Assembly (NCBI GenBank): GCA_905479105.1
Contig: CAJQLE010000004.1
Location: forward strand, 496,001 to 560,000
Reading direction: 5' to 3'
Length of the DNA: 64,000 bases
Origin: an uncultured Flavobacteriales bacterium
Lineage (GTDB): Bacteria > Bacteroidota > Bacteroidia > Flavobacteriales_G > Salibacteraceae
A program made the translations under genes and the position numbers. Of this stretch, positions 45,177 to 54,478 are shown piece by piece. Position 1 is the stretch's first letter, and each line of letters starts with the position of its first letter. Under the pieces are notes generated by a model. It did no database searches. It saw nothing but the letters and a program-made list of their open reading frames with translations, and was not told where the DNA came from.

Positions 45177-45848
45177 ATGGATTTAAAGAAAACACTATTC
45201 ATTGCATTTGTTCTCTTAGGCACCCTAGAGGCAAAATCACAATCTTTTGCTGGCCTGAGCATAGGATCCAGTAACAATGACAATCACATCGAAACGGTTT
45301 GGTTTCAGCATCAATTAACGGATAGGTTTAGTGCAGGAGTTCAACTCCGGTACAGTCAAATCAGGTATCGTTTTGTAGATGCAATTGCCATAAATGATGG
45401 CAGCACTGCATTTGGTGGATTAGTGCTCGGCTTTAAGCTAAAAGAGACCGAGAAGTATCGATTGAATTTCAACTTAACGAGTAGTTATCGATACTTATCC
45501 AATGATGAAAGAGCAGATTTGGCAGAATCAACAAATGGTTTAGAACTTGACCCTAACATTCTTCTCGATATAAAACTTTCAAACAGAATAAAATTGCATA
45601 CAGGTGCCATGCTTAGAACTGCGATGCAGTTTGGAGATACACCAATCTTAGACGAACAGATGCCCTCAGCCATAGTTGTAGCGGGCTTATCCTACAGTGT
45701 AAATAATCACAGTATCGCCTTAAGAGCATACACAGGACCTATGAACGGGGCTACTGGAGACTCCATGAAATATTTCAATCAGGTTTCATTGGGTTATCAG
45801 TTCTCTTTTGGAGAGCAGTCTAGTCAATTCTCATTTTTCAACTTTTAA
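45177..45848 (+). CDS. Predicted outer-membrane beta-barrel protein
   Basis: 223 residues with signal peptide ending AKSQ (residues 1-21). The body has alternating strands with aromatic turns (YRLNFNLTSSYRYLSND, SNRIKLHTGAMLRTAMQF) and a C-terminal strand ending in F (SSQFSFFNF), a usual outer-membrane signal. No specific family recognised. 76 bp after the Crp/Fnr gene. Confidence 0.75.
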   Translation: MDLKKTLFIAFVLLGTLEAKSQSFAGLSIGSSNNDNHIETVWFQHQLTDRFSAGVQLRYSQIRYRFVDAIAINDGSTAFGGLVLGFKLKETEKYRLNFNLTSSYRYLSNDERADLAESTNGLELDPNILLDIKLSNRIKLHTGAMLRTAMQFGDTPILDEQMPSAIVVAGLSYSVNNHSIALRAYTGPMNGATGDSMKYFNQVSLGYQFSFGEQSSQFSFFNF

Positions 45849-45868
45849 TCCTATCAAAATACAACGTC

Positions 45869-46558
45869 ATGAATATTCAAAAAACTATAACAATCATCAT
45901 CCTAGCCTTTATCAGTGTTACTGGATTTTCTCAGGAAACAACCGAAATAGCAGATCAATCTATTGGATTCTATTTTCAACCCGAATATTCCGCCATGTTT
46001 CTCAATAATCATGTTGGCAATGCCGTGGGCTTTGGACTAGGCATAAGTTCTAAAAACAGAAAGTGGGATGTAGGATTCCGTTATTATGGCAGAAGTGGCC
46101 CTATTAATTTGAATGATGACTACGTGCTCGTATTACCGGCAGGCGAAACCTATAAAGGTGAATCTACAATTATGCTGGGAGCAGATCATGGATACCTTGG
46201 GTTAGAGGCAGCGTACACGATAAGACTGAAAAGTGATCGAGTAGCCATTAGAATACCAATTTCTTTCGGACAATTTGGAGCGGGTTTTTACCTTAGAGGA
46301 GATGATCGCTATACTCCGGATGGAGAAAGAACTAGTGTTTGGGAAGACAAGCTTCAAGGTGGGGAAGACGCGGGCTTTGGGTTTTGTTCGGAATTTGGAG
46401 CGCAACTTCTGTATAAGGTAAGTGCTAAAAATGATCACATCCATATGATGCTGGGGGCAACCTATATGAACACCTACGGTTATGAAAGCTTTTTAGGAGG
46501 TAAAGACTTCTACAACAACAAAGCAAGAGCTTCAGCTGGTTTTCGATTTAGTTTCTGA
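45869..46558 (+). CDS. Predicted outer-membrane beta-barrel protein, second of a pair
   Basis: 229 residues with signal peptide MNIQKTITIIILAFISVTGFSQ. Strand-rich with glycine/aromatic pattern (KWDVGFRYYGRSGPINL, HMMLGATYMNTYGYESF) and terminal strand ending FRFSF. 20 bp after the first barrel gene, so probably co-transcribed. Not clearly homologous to the first by eye. Function unknown. Confidence 0.75.
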   Translation: MNIQKTITIIILAFISVTGFSQETTEIADQSIGFYFQPEYSAMFLNNHVGNAVGFGLGISSKNRKWDVGFRYYGRSGPINLNDDYVLVLPAGETYKGESTIMLGADHGYLGLEAAYTIRLKSDRVAIRIPISFGQFGAGFYLRGDDRYTPDGERTSVWEDKLQGGEDAGFGFCSEFGAQLLYKVSAKNDHIHMMLGATYMNTYGYESFLGGKDFYNNKARASAGFRFSF

Positions 46559-46659
46559 TGGCTTCAAGTATCAGCGTTTTAGTGATTTATAATCGTGCTT
46601 GGGATAAATGGAGTGTGTTTAAGAAAAGAGAAAAGAATGAGCTAGAGCTATTTCTAATG

Positions 46660-49600
46660 CTACACCACGACAATCATAAACTCCTTGCTTCCTGCTTGGC
46701 CCAATACCTGAATGGTATAGATACCCGCAGGCAGCAATGCGACTTGTAAGGTATTGATTCCAAGGCTCATTGTTTGCGTTAATACCCTTCGGCCAGTCTT
46801 GTCAAAAAGGGTGACCTGACTATATCCAGGTTGCTCGAGCATTACATGAATTTCTTGACCAGCGGGATTTGGATATATACGAACTGCATCCGAACCGAGC
46901 TCATCATTGCCATAAAGGGTGTGTTGATATTCCGCTGATGGGGCAGAATTACATCCAAAATCAATGACCTGCACTTGGTATATGCCGCTGGTTAATGCTA
47001 TGATGATTTGAGTGGTGTCAGCCAGTAAGACGGAGTTATTCCACCACATATAGCTGTTCGCAAAAACGGATGCTTCCAAGCTGTCTATTCCGACTGATAA
47101 AATCGAAGGAGTTTGTGGTATTGGATGCACCGTCCATGCTAGGGTGTCTGAAAACCCCATGCAGCCTGTAGAATCGGTAATTGTTACGAATACATTGTCA
47201 CCGTCCATCAATTGATTTGTAAGGTAAAGCGAGTCAGCTCCTGATTGAACAGAAGTGCCGTTGACATTAAAAACATATTGGTCAAAATCCTTCTCCGTAG
47301 AAAATTGCACGGTATCTCCTTCGCAAATAGTTTGGTCAATATCATCAGACCAAAGGGGGGTTCCATTGTGATCGGGCTGCATATAGACCTCTATTGTGTC
47401 GCTGGTTAAGCCGCATGTTGTGTTGATATTGTTTACCACCCAAATCAAATCTCCTGTAGTTGAAACAATGGTTCCCCAATTGTTGCTGTTTCCAGACTGA
47501 ACAAGCCCACTATTTTGGTAAAAGCTATAGGTTGATCCTGTTCCGCTTGCAGTGAAACTGGCTGAATCACCAAAGCAATAGACATCACCAATGGTATTAG
47601 ATGTTAGGGTAGGAGCATCAAAATCGCCTACGTAAAATAAGTTTGGAACCAGTAGTGTGTCACTTCCAGAAGCGTTGGTGGCAATTAGCTGAACATCATA
47701 CCATCCTGTGTCATTGGGCATTATGCTAGGATTTACTGAGTTGTTATTTCCTCCAACAAAAGAGAAGTTACCTGGCGTCACAGTCCAGCTGTAGCTCAAA
47801 CCGTAGGTTGTGGTATTTTGAAGTGGCACGGTTTGTCCTAAGCAAAAGGTGTCATATTCTGTCTCAAATCCTGCCAATGGTAAGGTGGTGAGATTGATGT
47901 CATCGATGGCTAAATCAGCGAGCCAAGACCCTCCCGTTCGCCCGCGAAACCTAAGTACCACCATATTGCCTTCAAACGCGCTTAGGTCTGCATCTTCCTG
48001 CAGCCATTGACTTCCTTGTTCTCCAACAACAGGTGGCCCAATATCTAAATGCCATTGACCTTCAGAGAGCACATCAAGGTGAAGTGAACCAATTCCCCCG
48101 CCATAGGCATGATACCAGTAAGATACAGTAGGCGAGTTGGTGCCGGTAAGGTCAAAACATGGTGAGTTAACTTGTGCTTCGTGATTCTGGCAACCCGATC
48201 CTCCATTGCCACTTCCTTCTAAGTATAAATACTTGCCATTTCCAGTGGTATGATCACCCGCTGGTCCAGTTCCTCCAGATCCTGTAGATCCGTTGTGTGT
48301 TCTCCAATCAATGCTGTCGACATTATTGGCGTTGGGCAAATTGAACCAGCCTGCTGATAGGTTGCAATTGATTGTTTCGCAACCCCAAGCAGTGGAGCAA
48401 TTCGTGAAATTGTCAAAGTTTTGCGAATACGGAATTGTCGCTGAAGTGCCACCGTATCCAATGATGGAAATTTCCATGGTATCATTGGCTGCATTGCCAT
48501 CACCAGGGAAGGTAGACCAAACTTTGAGCTCGTTATTTCCAGCTTGGAGTGCAATTGCGGATGGAACATTGATAACGGTTTGGGCTGCGGAGCTAAGCGA
48601 TGAAAATACCGTGTCGTGCGTGATTAAACCGCCATTGAGCTGATAGGCGAAGGGTTGATAGGGCAGTGTGGTGGTGCCTGTGTTTTGAAGCTTTATTTCA
48701 AGGGGCAGTGTATCACCGATATAGCATGAAGGGTAATAACCTGCTTCTGGACTATTGATTGCCGTTACCGCGAGGTCTTGACCAACGCAATTAAAGTCGC
48801 CCGGCTGAATTGCCATAGCAATGGCGCGCCTGCCAGATCCACTATCTGGAAGCACTGTTTGTACGCTTACCCATTCTGTTTCGGTTGGCGAAAGGTTGTA
48901 AACTTTCACGTAGGTATCGGCAGTGTAACTCACTGTATCCATGTATTTATTTCCCAGTTTGTATGCGCGATACCCCATGGCTCCTGGAACGGAATACCAA
49001 GCGAAAATGGCCGAGTCTGCGCAGCGCCATACCAAGTTTAAGTTGCTTGGTGGATCAACGATGGTGAAGAGGCTATCGCTCAACCCTTCGTTGGCGCCAG
49101 CTTTAACCTTCACCAAGCAATTACCTGAGAGGATGGGTGGTATTGTCCAAGCATATGAACGAATGTTGCTGGCTAATCCCGTGGCCAAACTAGACCAAGT
49201 GGCTCCGCTGTCGCTCGAAAAATCAATGTCGAAGGTATTGCCTGTGTCATAAGCATCCCAGCGTATGCGTCTCGCTTCTCCTGGAACCAAACCTTCACCG
49301 CCACGTGGATAAATTACCACAATGGAGTCATACACAAAGCTGTAAACGATGCGATAAATTTGCGGGCCAAAGGGCACAAGTGATCCCGAAACCTCAATGT
49401 TGTAAGTGCCCGATGAGGGATTGTCAATGGTGACCATTTCCACATTGTTTAGCGTGTCGGTGCCGTGCACAGCAGGCGCATTCAAACTGTCAGGGTGAGG
49501 GAATGAACTCAGTACCCAAGGTTTTAACCAATTGGTGTTCGGGTCTTGTACACGTAAATCTAAATCGTTGACTAAGGTTTTTCCAGTTATTCCAGCGGTC

Positions 49601-51168
49601 GCTTCTTTGTCGTTCCAATAAAGACTGATTTTTACCTGTTTCACTCCACTTGGAACGTTTACAGTGTCGAGCATGACTCCATTATTCGATACACTACTGG
49701 TTTTGAATTGGCTGTTTTTGATCACTTCAGCAGCCCGACTTGCATTGATTCGTCCAAACCCAGTTTTAAAATCGGGGCCTGGGTTTTCGATATCATCTGC
49801 TGTGTTCAAAATAATGGCTTTTATCAATCCTGAATTGGGCCATTGATTTGCATTTGCATTGCGGTATGCCTCCGTGAGTATAGCGTTCACCCCAGCGAGG
49901 TTGGGCGAGGCGTGTGAGGTGCCGCCTGGACCGGTGGCTGTAATGTCAGGAAGAATACGCCCATCCATGGCAGGGCCGCGGCTGCTGAAGCCCATCAGCT
50001 GTTCGTTGGTGTTCATGGCGCCCACAGCAAAAATGTTTTTAGCAGATTTGACCAAACCAGTAATGTTTCCCCAGCCTGGTCCAGCTCCATAGGATGCACA
50101 GCCTGAGTTTCCTATGTTTCCACAAGAATATGTAATCATAAACCGCTCATTATTGCGGACCAAAAAATCGTTGGTAGCAGATCCTGCATTGTAAGTAGAT
50201 CCTGCAGATATGCAGCCATATCCGAAGGAGTTGTTTACAATATTGACATTAGCGTTGGCCGCATTAGTGAAGTTGATTCCTCCAGACATATGCTCTGCTC
50301 CCCAGGCTTGTCCGCGGTGTGTTGGGTTTATATTTCCAGCAGAGGCCATGCGCCAGCTTACTCCCGTTTTATGGCCACTCACAGTGCCAGATTCTAGCGT
50401 GAGGTCCATTCGGTTTTTAAAATCGGGATGATAGGCTGGGTCGATGATGCCTCCTTCATTTACCGCGATGGTAATTCCATCTCCGTTTAATCCATCTAGG
50501 TTATAATAGCCATTGATGTATGGAGCGCGCGTCATGGTCATTTCATCCTCAATCTCCATTTCGGCAGGAGGTTCAGGTAATTCCACATAAATGACAAAAG
50601 GAAAGCTTGCCGCCTCTATTAAGGCCTGTTCCGTTCCTGTTACTTTTATGATGCCCAAAGGATCAAAGCGGTCCTTGATTTCAATATTCAATGCCTCAAG
50701 TTCCAGTATTATTCCCTCGTAATTTAAGGTAGCTGCCACAACCACGGTTGCTTCAACTCCATTTCCTACTTTGGCATAATCGGGGACTTTGCCAAAAAAT
50801 ATGCGCTGATCCATTTTTCGGTTGATTGGCTTTGTATACACCTTTATTACACCGGCAGCTTCGAGCACTGCTGATTGGATGTTGCTCGGCAATGCGGCAA
50901 ACCATTTCAAATCGGGTTGATATTGATAAAGAGCAACACCTGCCGCAGATAGGCTGGCCTTTTGCTCTTCTGAAGGCACATCTTCAAAGTGCAGGTAACA
51001 CCACAGCCGATCTTCAAAAAAAAGGGAAGGCTCTTGCGAATAGAGTTCAGAAAGCTGGGTTTCTACCGATGCGCGCGCTGGTATTGCTGGGGTTGATTGT
51101 TGAGCCCAGCCATAACTTGAAAGCATCATTAGACCAAAACAGATCAAGGAATACAAGATTTTTACCAT
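46660..51168 (-). CDS. Giant T9SS-exported S8 peptidase-like protein with altered catalytic Asp
   Basis: 1502 residues with signal peptide MVKILYSLICFGLMMLSSYGWAQ. Prodomain to about 210; S8 domain about 215-480; then Ig/FN3/PKD-like beta domains and a MAM-like segment (SLHLDVLSEGQWHLDIGP); type A sorting domain at about 1425-1502 (IYPNPAGQEIHVMLEQ, VTLFDKTGRRV). Catalytic Ser S418 (GTSHASP), oxyanion Asn N351 (SCGN) and probably H266 are present, but the strand that carries Asp reads IAVNEGG, with E238 at the Asp position. So activity is doubtful, or changed. Likely cell-surface or secreted. Confidence 0.88.
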   Translation of the reverse strand: MVKILYSLICFGLMMLSSYGWAQQSTPAIPARASVETQLSELYSQEPSLFFEDRLWCYLHFEDVPSEEQKASLSAAGVALYQYQPDLKWFAALPSNIQSAVLEAAGVIKVYTKPINRKMDQRIFFGKVPDYAKVGNGVEATVVVAATLNYEGIILELEALNIEIKDRFDPLGIIKVTGTEQALIEAASFPFVIYVELPEPPAEMEIEDEMTMTRAPYINGYYNLDGLNGDGITIAVNEGGIIDPAYHPDFKNRMDLTLESGTVSGHKTGVSWRMASAGNINPTHRGQAWGAEHMSGGINFTNAANANVNIVNNSFGYGCISAGSTYNAGSATNDFLVRNNERFMITYSCGNIGNSGCASYGAGPGWGNITGLVKSAKNIFAVGAMNTNEQLMGFSSRGPAMDGRILPDITATGPGGTSHASPNLAGVNAILTEAYRNANANQWPNSGLIKAIILNTADDIENPGPDFKTGFGRINASRAAEVIKNSQFKTSSVSNNGVMLDTVNVPSGVKQVKISLYWNDKEATAGITGKTLVNDLDLRVQDPNTNWLKPWVLSSFPHPDSLNAPAVHGTDTLNNVEMVTIDNPSSGTYNIEVSGSLVPFGPQIYRIVYSFVYDSIVVIYPRGGEGLVPGEARRIRWDAYDTGNTFDIDFSSDSGATWSSLATGLASNIRSYAWTIPPILSGNCLVKVKAGANEGLSDSLFTIVDPPSNLNLVWRCADSAIFAWYSVPGAMGYRAYKLGNKYMDTVSYTADTYVKVYNLSPTETEWVSVQTVLPDSGSGRRAIAMAIQPGDFNCVGQDLAVTAINSPEAGYYPSCYIGDTLPLEIKLQNTGTTTLPYQPFAYQLNGGLITHDTVFSSLSSAAQTVINVPSAIALQAGNNELKVWSTFPGDGNAANDTMEISIIGYGGTSATIPYSQNFDNFTNCSTAWGCETINCNLSAGWFNLPNANNVDSIDWRTHNGSTGSGGTGPAGDHTTGNGKYLYLEGSGNGGSGCQNHEAQVNSPCFDLTGTNSPTVSYWYHAYGGGIGSLHLDVLSEGQWHLDIGPPVVGEQGSQWLQEDADLSAFEGNMVVLRFRGRTGGSWLADLAIDDINLTTLPLAGFETEYDTFCLGQTVPLQNTTTYGLSYSWTVTPGNFSFVGGNNNSVNPSIMPNDTGWYDVQLIATNASGSDTLLVPNLFYVGDFDAPTLTSNTIGDVYCFGDSASFTASGTGSTYSFYQNSGLVQSGNSNNWGTIVSTTGDLIWVVNNINTTCGLTSDTIEVYMQPDHNGTPLWSDDIDQTICEGDTVQFSTEKDFDQYVFNVNGTSVQSGADSLYLTNQLMDGDNVFVTITDSTGCMGFSDTLAWTVHPIPQTPSILSVGIDSLEASVFANSYMWWNNSVLLADTTQIIIALTSGIYQVQVIDFGCNSAPSAEYQHTLYGNDELGSDAVRIYPNPAGQEIHVMLEQPGYSQVTLFDKTGRRVLTQTMSLGINTLQVALLPAGIYTIQVLGQAGSKEFMIVVV

Positions 51169-51378
51169 ACACTATTTTTTTAAGGTGATTGGATTAAAGG
51201 CCCAGTACTACCTATTGACTTAAAAGTACCGACAAGATAAGGTGCTATTCTCAAATTAGGGCATTGCTCTTCATATCGAAGTCAAGGCAGTAGTTTTGTT
51301 TCTAATGTGTGCTGGCTGTTGAAGCATTGAAAACCCAACACAGCCTAAGCAAACGTGCTCAGTGAGCGGTAAATGTAA
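51169..51378. other. Intergenic, no supported feature
   Basis: About 210 bp between divergent genes. No TAnnTTTG match, RNA gene or coding frame was found. Confidence 0.4.
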
Positions 51379-51834
51379 ATGTTCATGTATTATCTTTCTA
51401 ACCAACTTAATCACACACTATTGAACAACAGCATCGATTGCCCCGAGTCTGAGTATTTATACAAAAGACAATCTCAAATTGAGGGTGCCGGAGATGGACT
51501 GTTTACCGCAATAGATCTATACCAAGATGAAACCATTACTGTTTTCCGAGGAGAAGTATTGACGGCTGATCAAGCCCAAGAAAGAGCAGAAGCAAAAAAG
51601 GATGCATACTTCATCAGTTTACTAGATGGCAGCATTATGGATTCCATGAAAGTGATGTGCTTTGCCAAATACGCTAATGATGCACAAGGTTCATCAGACT
51701 CTTCCTTTAAGAACAATGCGCGTATTACGTTAGACGATGAAGACAACGTCTGTATTCAAGCCACAAGAGACATCAAAGCCAATGAAGAAGTGTTTTGTAG
51801 CTACGGCAAGAAATACTGGCAAAAGCATGGTTGA
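51379..51834 (+). CDS. SET-domain protein
   Basis: 151 residues, no signal peptide. Compact SET-fold: GAGDGLFTAIDLYQDETITVFRGEVL near the N-terminus, CFAKYANDAQG and NNARI (cofactor and substrate pocket), and ANEEVFCSYGKKYW at the end. SET proteins methylate lysines; in bacteria the substrates are mostly unknown. A start at ATG 51379 or 51385 is possible. No partner gene is obvious. Confidence 0.85.
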   Translation: MFMYYLSNQLNHTLLNNSIDCPESEYLYKRQSQIEGAGDGLFTAIDLYQDETITVFRGEVLTADQAQERAEAKKDAYFISLLDGSIMDSMKVMCFAKYANDAQGSSDSSFKNNARITLDDEDNVCIQATRDIKANEEVFCSYGKKYWQKHG

Positions 51835-51885
51835 GCGATTGTAAATCGCCACTCTTTAGGCTCTCTACTGCAGCTATTCATAATG

Positions 51886-52287
51886 TTATGACAGCCCTTC
51901 TATTTTTCGCTCAGCTTGAATGATGTTGCGAAATGTCGGCTGCTTTTCACTAATGCTGCCCACACCTTTTTTATTGACTTTGAACATGACATCCTTTGTG
52001 GTGGTGAATAACAGCACGGACGAAAAAGACTTAACGAGATGAGATTGCAAAACCACAAAAGCTTCGTCTAAACTAAGCTCGTCTTCTTGATCGTGGGTCT
52101 CAGGCGATCTGTAGCTAAATTTCAGCATAACTTTAAAACCATCGTCAGTGTTGAGTGGTCTTACAAATATGTTCTGCAAGTTTGGTTTTCCAATGGTTTT
52201 GGCCATGGTTAACTTGGCAAAGCGGCCTTCTTGCACACTTTCCTTTACCTGTTCCCAGAAAATCAGAAAGACTTCTTCGTAATGCAT
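51886..52287 (-). CDS. Conserved cytoplasmic protein of unknown function
   Basis: 133 residues, no signal or membrane segment. The sequence (RFAKLTMAKTIGKPNLQNIFVRPL, VMLKFSYRSPETHDQ, FSSVLLFTTTKDVMFKVNKKG) reminds me of the N-terminal domain of a longer Bacteroidota protein that carries a methyltransferase-like C-terminal part. Here it stands alone, so it may be a split or truncated form. This resemblance is from memory and not verified. Confidence 0.6.
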   Translation of the reverse strand: MHYEEVFLIFWEQVKESVQEGRFAKLTMAKTIGKPNLQNIFVRPLNTDDGFKVMLKFSYRSPETHDQEDELSLDEAFVVLQSHLVKSFSSVLLFTTTKDVMFKVNKKGVGSISEKQPTFRNIIQAERKIEGLS

Positions 52288-52519
52288 AAACTAAGGATTG
52301 ATGAGGGTATTTTACTTGACGTTTCAAAAGTATCAAGAATAATTAAATGCTATCAAGCCAGAAAGTGATTCTGCCGTGCGAACTAAGCAAAGGGAACTCA
52401 GTACCTCTATCCGAAAGCTTTCTGAGCAGATTGCTTTGCTTTCAAGCAGTGAGTCATCTTTAAGGTTCAATAAGTTGATTTATCTTTCGAACCAGACTCA
52501 ACCGCTAAACGAACCTCTC

Positions 52520-53734
52520 ATGAAAAAAATAGTCCTGTTAACCTGCCTTATCGCCCTCAACTTCATGAGCAAGTCGCAAACACTGGGCGGCTATCCCATC
52601 ATTGGATATTTGGTAGATGCTGTGCATCCAGATGGTTGTGTTGTTTCTGCAGTCACTGGTCCACCGGATGATTCCACATGGGTAAATCTCACCGTGGGCG
52701 ACACTCTGTCAGGCACTTTCGGCAACCAATGGATTGATTCTACAGGCAATGAACTGCTTTTAGAGACCAGTTTTAATACCGCCAATTATAATGTTCGATT
52801 GAGACTTTCATCGGGTTTATATTCTTCTACACATGCTGTAAGTGTTGGAGATTGGACTGCAATAACTGATACTACTTGGGTGTATGTAGAAACGAATTGT
52901 AACGTCACGGTTTTCTTCCCACACAATCGCTATGTTTTGCCACTGGACTTTAACACACATTTTAGATTGGGTGCTACCGAAGTTGTAGATGGAATTGAAA
53001 TCGTCTTTTTAACTAGCACGAGCGGCCCTGATTTAGCAGGGATTCATATCATTGGTGGAACAGCTTTCGACTGCGGTGCTGTTGATTTAGGGAATGACAC
53101 CACTGTATGCAATGGTCAAGGGCTTGTTCTGGACGCCACTTATCCTGATGCCACATACCTCTGGCAGGATGGTTCTTCCGATCCATCGTTTTTTGCAAAT
53201 GAATCGGGTGAATATTGGGTGAGCGTTACAACAGATTGCGGTGTCTTTACCGATACCATTGACGTGATAATAGCAAATGTTAATCCTATGATTATTGATG
53301 CCGGAGGCAATGTGTTGCAGTGTACCGATCCTTTCTTCAGCTATCAATGGTATTACAACGACACCATAATACCAGGAGCTACTGATCAAAACCATACCAT
53401 TTTGAACAATGGGTCTTACTATGTCATTGTAAGTGATAGCAATGAATGTGAAGGCACTTCTAACACCATAGAACTTGATCTGGTGAATGGAATTCTTGAA
53501 TTATCCAAAACCAGTATGAGCATATTCCCCAATCCGAATGTGGGAAGGTGTACTCTTTCGGCTTCCGTGCTTCCTGATGAAGTGTCGGTTTATAATTCAG
53601 TAGGGCAGATGCTCCTTAACCAAGTTGTAAATGATGAAAAAGAGTTACTCTTTGATTTATCAGAAGCTGGGGTTTACTTTATCCATGCTCGATTTGATGA
53701 TGGAGTAGTGGTGAGGAAAGTGATTGTGAGGTAG
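52520..53734 (+). CDS. T9SS-exported surface protein of unknown function
   Basis: Start set at ATG 52520 for the signal peptide MKKIVLLTCLIALNFMSKSQ; the frame runs back to 52376 without signal features. 404 residues: beta-rich N-terminal region, a PKD/Ig-like pair (DLGNDTTVCNGQGLVLDATY, DAGGNVLQCTDPFFSYQWYYN) and a type A sorting domain (IFPNPNVGRCTLSA to KVIVR). Likely anchored at the cell surface. No enzyme motif. Confidence 0.87.
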   Translation: MKKIVLLTCLIALNFMSKSQTLGGYPIIGYLVDAVHPDGCVVSAVTGPPDDSTWVNLTVGDTLSGTFGNQWIDSTGNELLLETSFNTANYNVRLRLSSGLYSSTHAVSVGDWTAITDTTWVYVETNCNVTVFFPHNRYVLPLDFNTHFRLGATEVVDGIEIVFLTSTSGPDLAGIHIIGGTAFDCGAVDLGNDTTVCNGQGLVLDATYPDATYLWQDGSSDPSFFANESGEYWVSVTTDCGVFTDTIDVIIANVNPMIIDAGGNVLQCTDPFFSYQWYYNDTIIPGATDQNHTILNNGSYYVIVSDSNECEGTSNTIELDLVNGILELSKTSMSIFPNPNVGRCTLSASVLPDEVSVYNSVGQMLLNQVVNDEKELLFDLSEAGVYFIHARFDDGVVVRKVIVR

Positions 53735-53755
53735 CTTTAAAGGCAGGTTGATGAA

Positions 53756-54478
53756 TCAAGCATTCCAAATCTCCCAACTTTTGTCGGCTTGAAACTCCAG
53801 CATTTCTTGGCCGTTCTTAATGGCAGCGCCAGCTAGGCTGCACTTTCTTAGAAAGGCTGTTTCTGATGGATTGTAGATGAGATCAATCGCAAAATGATTG
53901 CTAGTAATGGCTTCGTAAGGAATGTCCGGATGTTCTTCCACATTTGGAAACATGCCCAGTGGAGTAGTGTTGATGATGAGTTGGTACGTTCTCATCATTG
54001 AAGGAGAAAGATTGTTGTAATTCAAGTCACCAGATCGAGAAACAATACTATAATCTATTTTCATCTGCTTCAAAGCATATTGGACGGCCTTTGCGCTTCC
54101 GCCATTGCCTAGAATGATGGCTTTTTCAATAGTCTTATCTCCAATCAAATGGATTAATGAAGTCTTGAATCCAAATGCATCGGTATTGTAGCCGATTAAC
54201 TTGCCTTCAACCACTTTAACGCAGTTCACAGATCCAATGGCGTTGGCTTCTGGTGTGAGTTCATCTAAGTATGGAATGATACTTTGCTTGTGAGGGATTG
54301 TGACGTTAAAACCGGATAGGTCCTTCGTCTTTACTAGCTTCTTTATTGAGTTTAAGTCATGTATTTCAAATGACTTATAATCAGCATGTTTAACTTCTAT
54401 TGATTCAAACTTATTTTTAAAATAATTGGGCGAAAAGGAGTGGGTGAGTGGATAGCCGATTAATCCAAAATGCCTCAC
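53756..54478 (-). CDS. aroE: Shikimate dehydrogenase
   Basis: Start set at GTG 54478 (MRHFGLIGYPLTHSFSPNYF); the frame from 54553 adds residues inside the previous gene. 240 residues. Substrate loop LTHSFSP, NVTIPHK (catalytic Lys), SVNCVK, the NADP site ILGNGGSAKAVQYAL and NTTPLGM are present. GTG overlaps the DUF368 stop by 4 bp, so the genes are coupled. Acts in the same pathway as aroC. Confidence 0.95.
   Translation of the reverse strand: MRHFGLIGYPLTHSFSPNYFKNKFESIEVKHADYKSFEIHDLNSIKKLVKTKDLSGFNVTIPHKQSIIPYLDELTPEANAIGSVNCVKVVEGKLIGYNTDAFGFKTSLIHLIGDKTIEKAIILGNGGSAKAVQYALKQMKIDYSIVSRSGDLNYNNLSPSMMRTYQLIINTTPLGMFPNVEEHPDIPYEAITSNHFAIDLIYNPSETAFLRKCSLAGAAIKNGQEMLEFQADKSWEIWNA

Noticed and set aside
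46558-46749. 63-residue plus-strand frame after the second barrel gene
   Set aside because: It overlaps the 3' end of the giant subtilase gene on the other strand and has no family resemblance or start signal.
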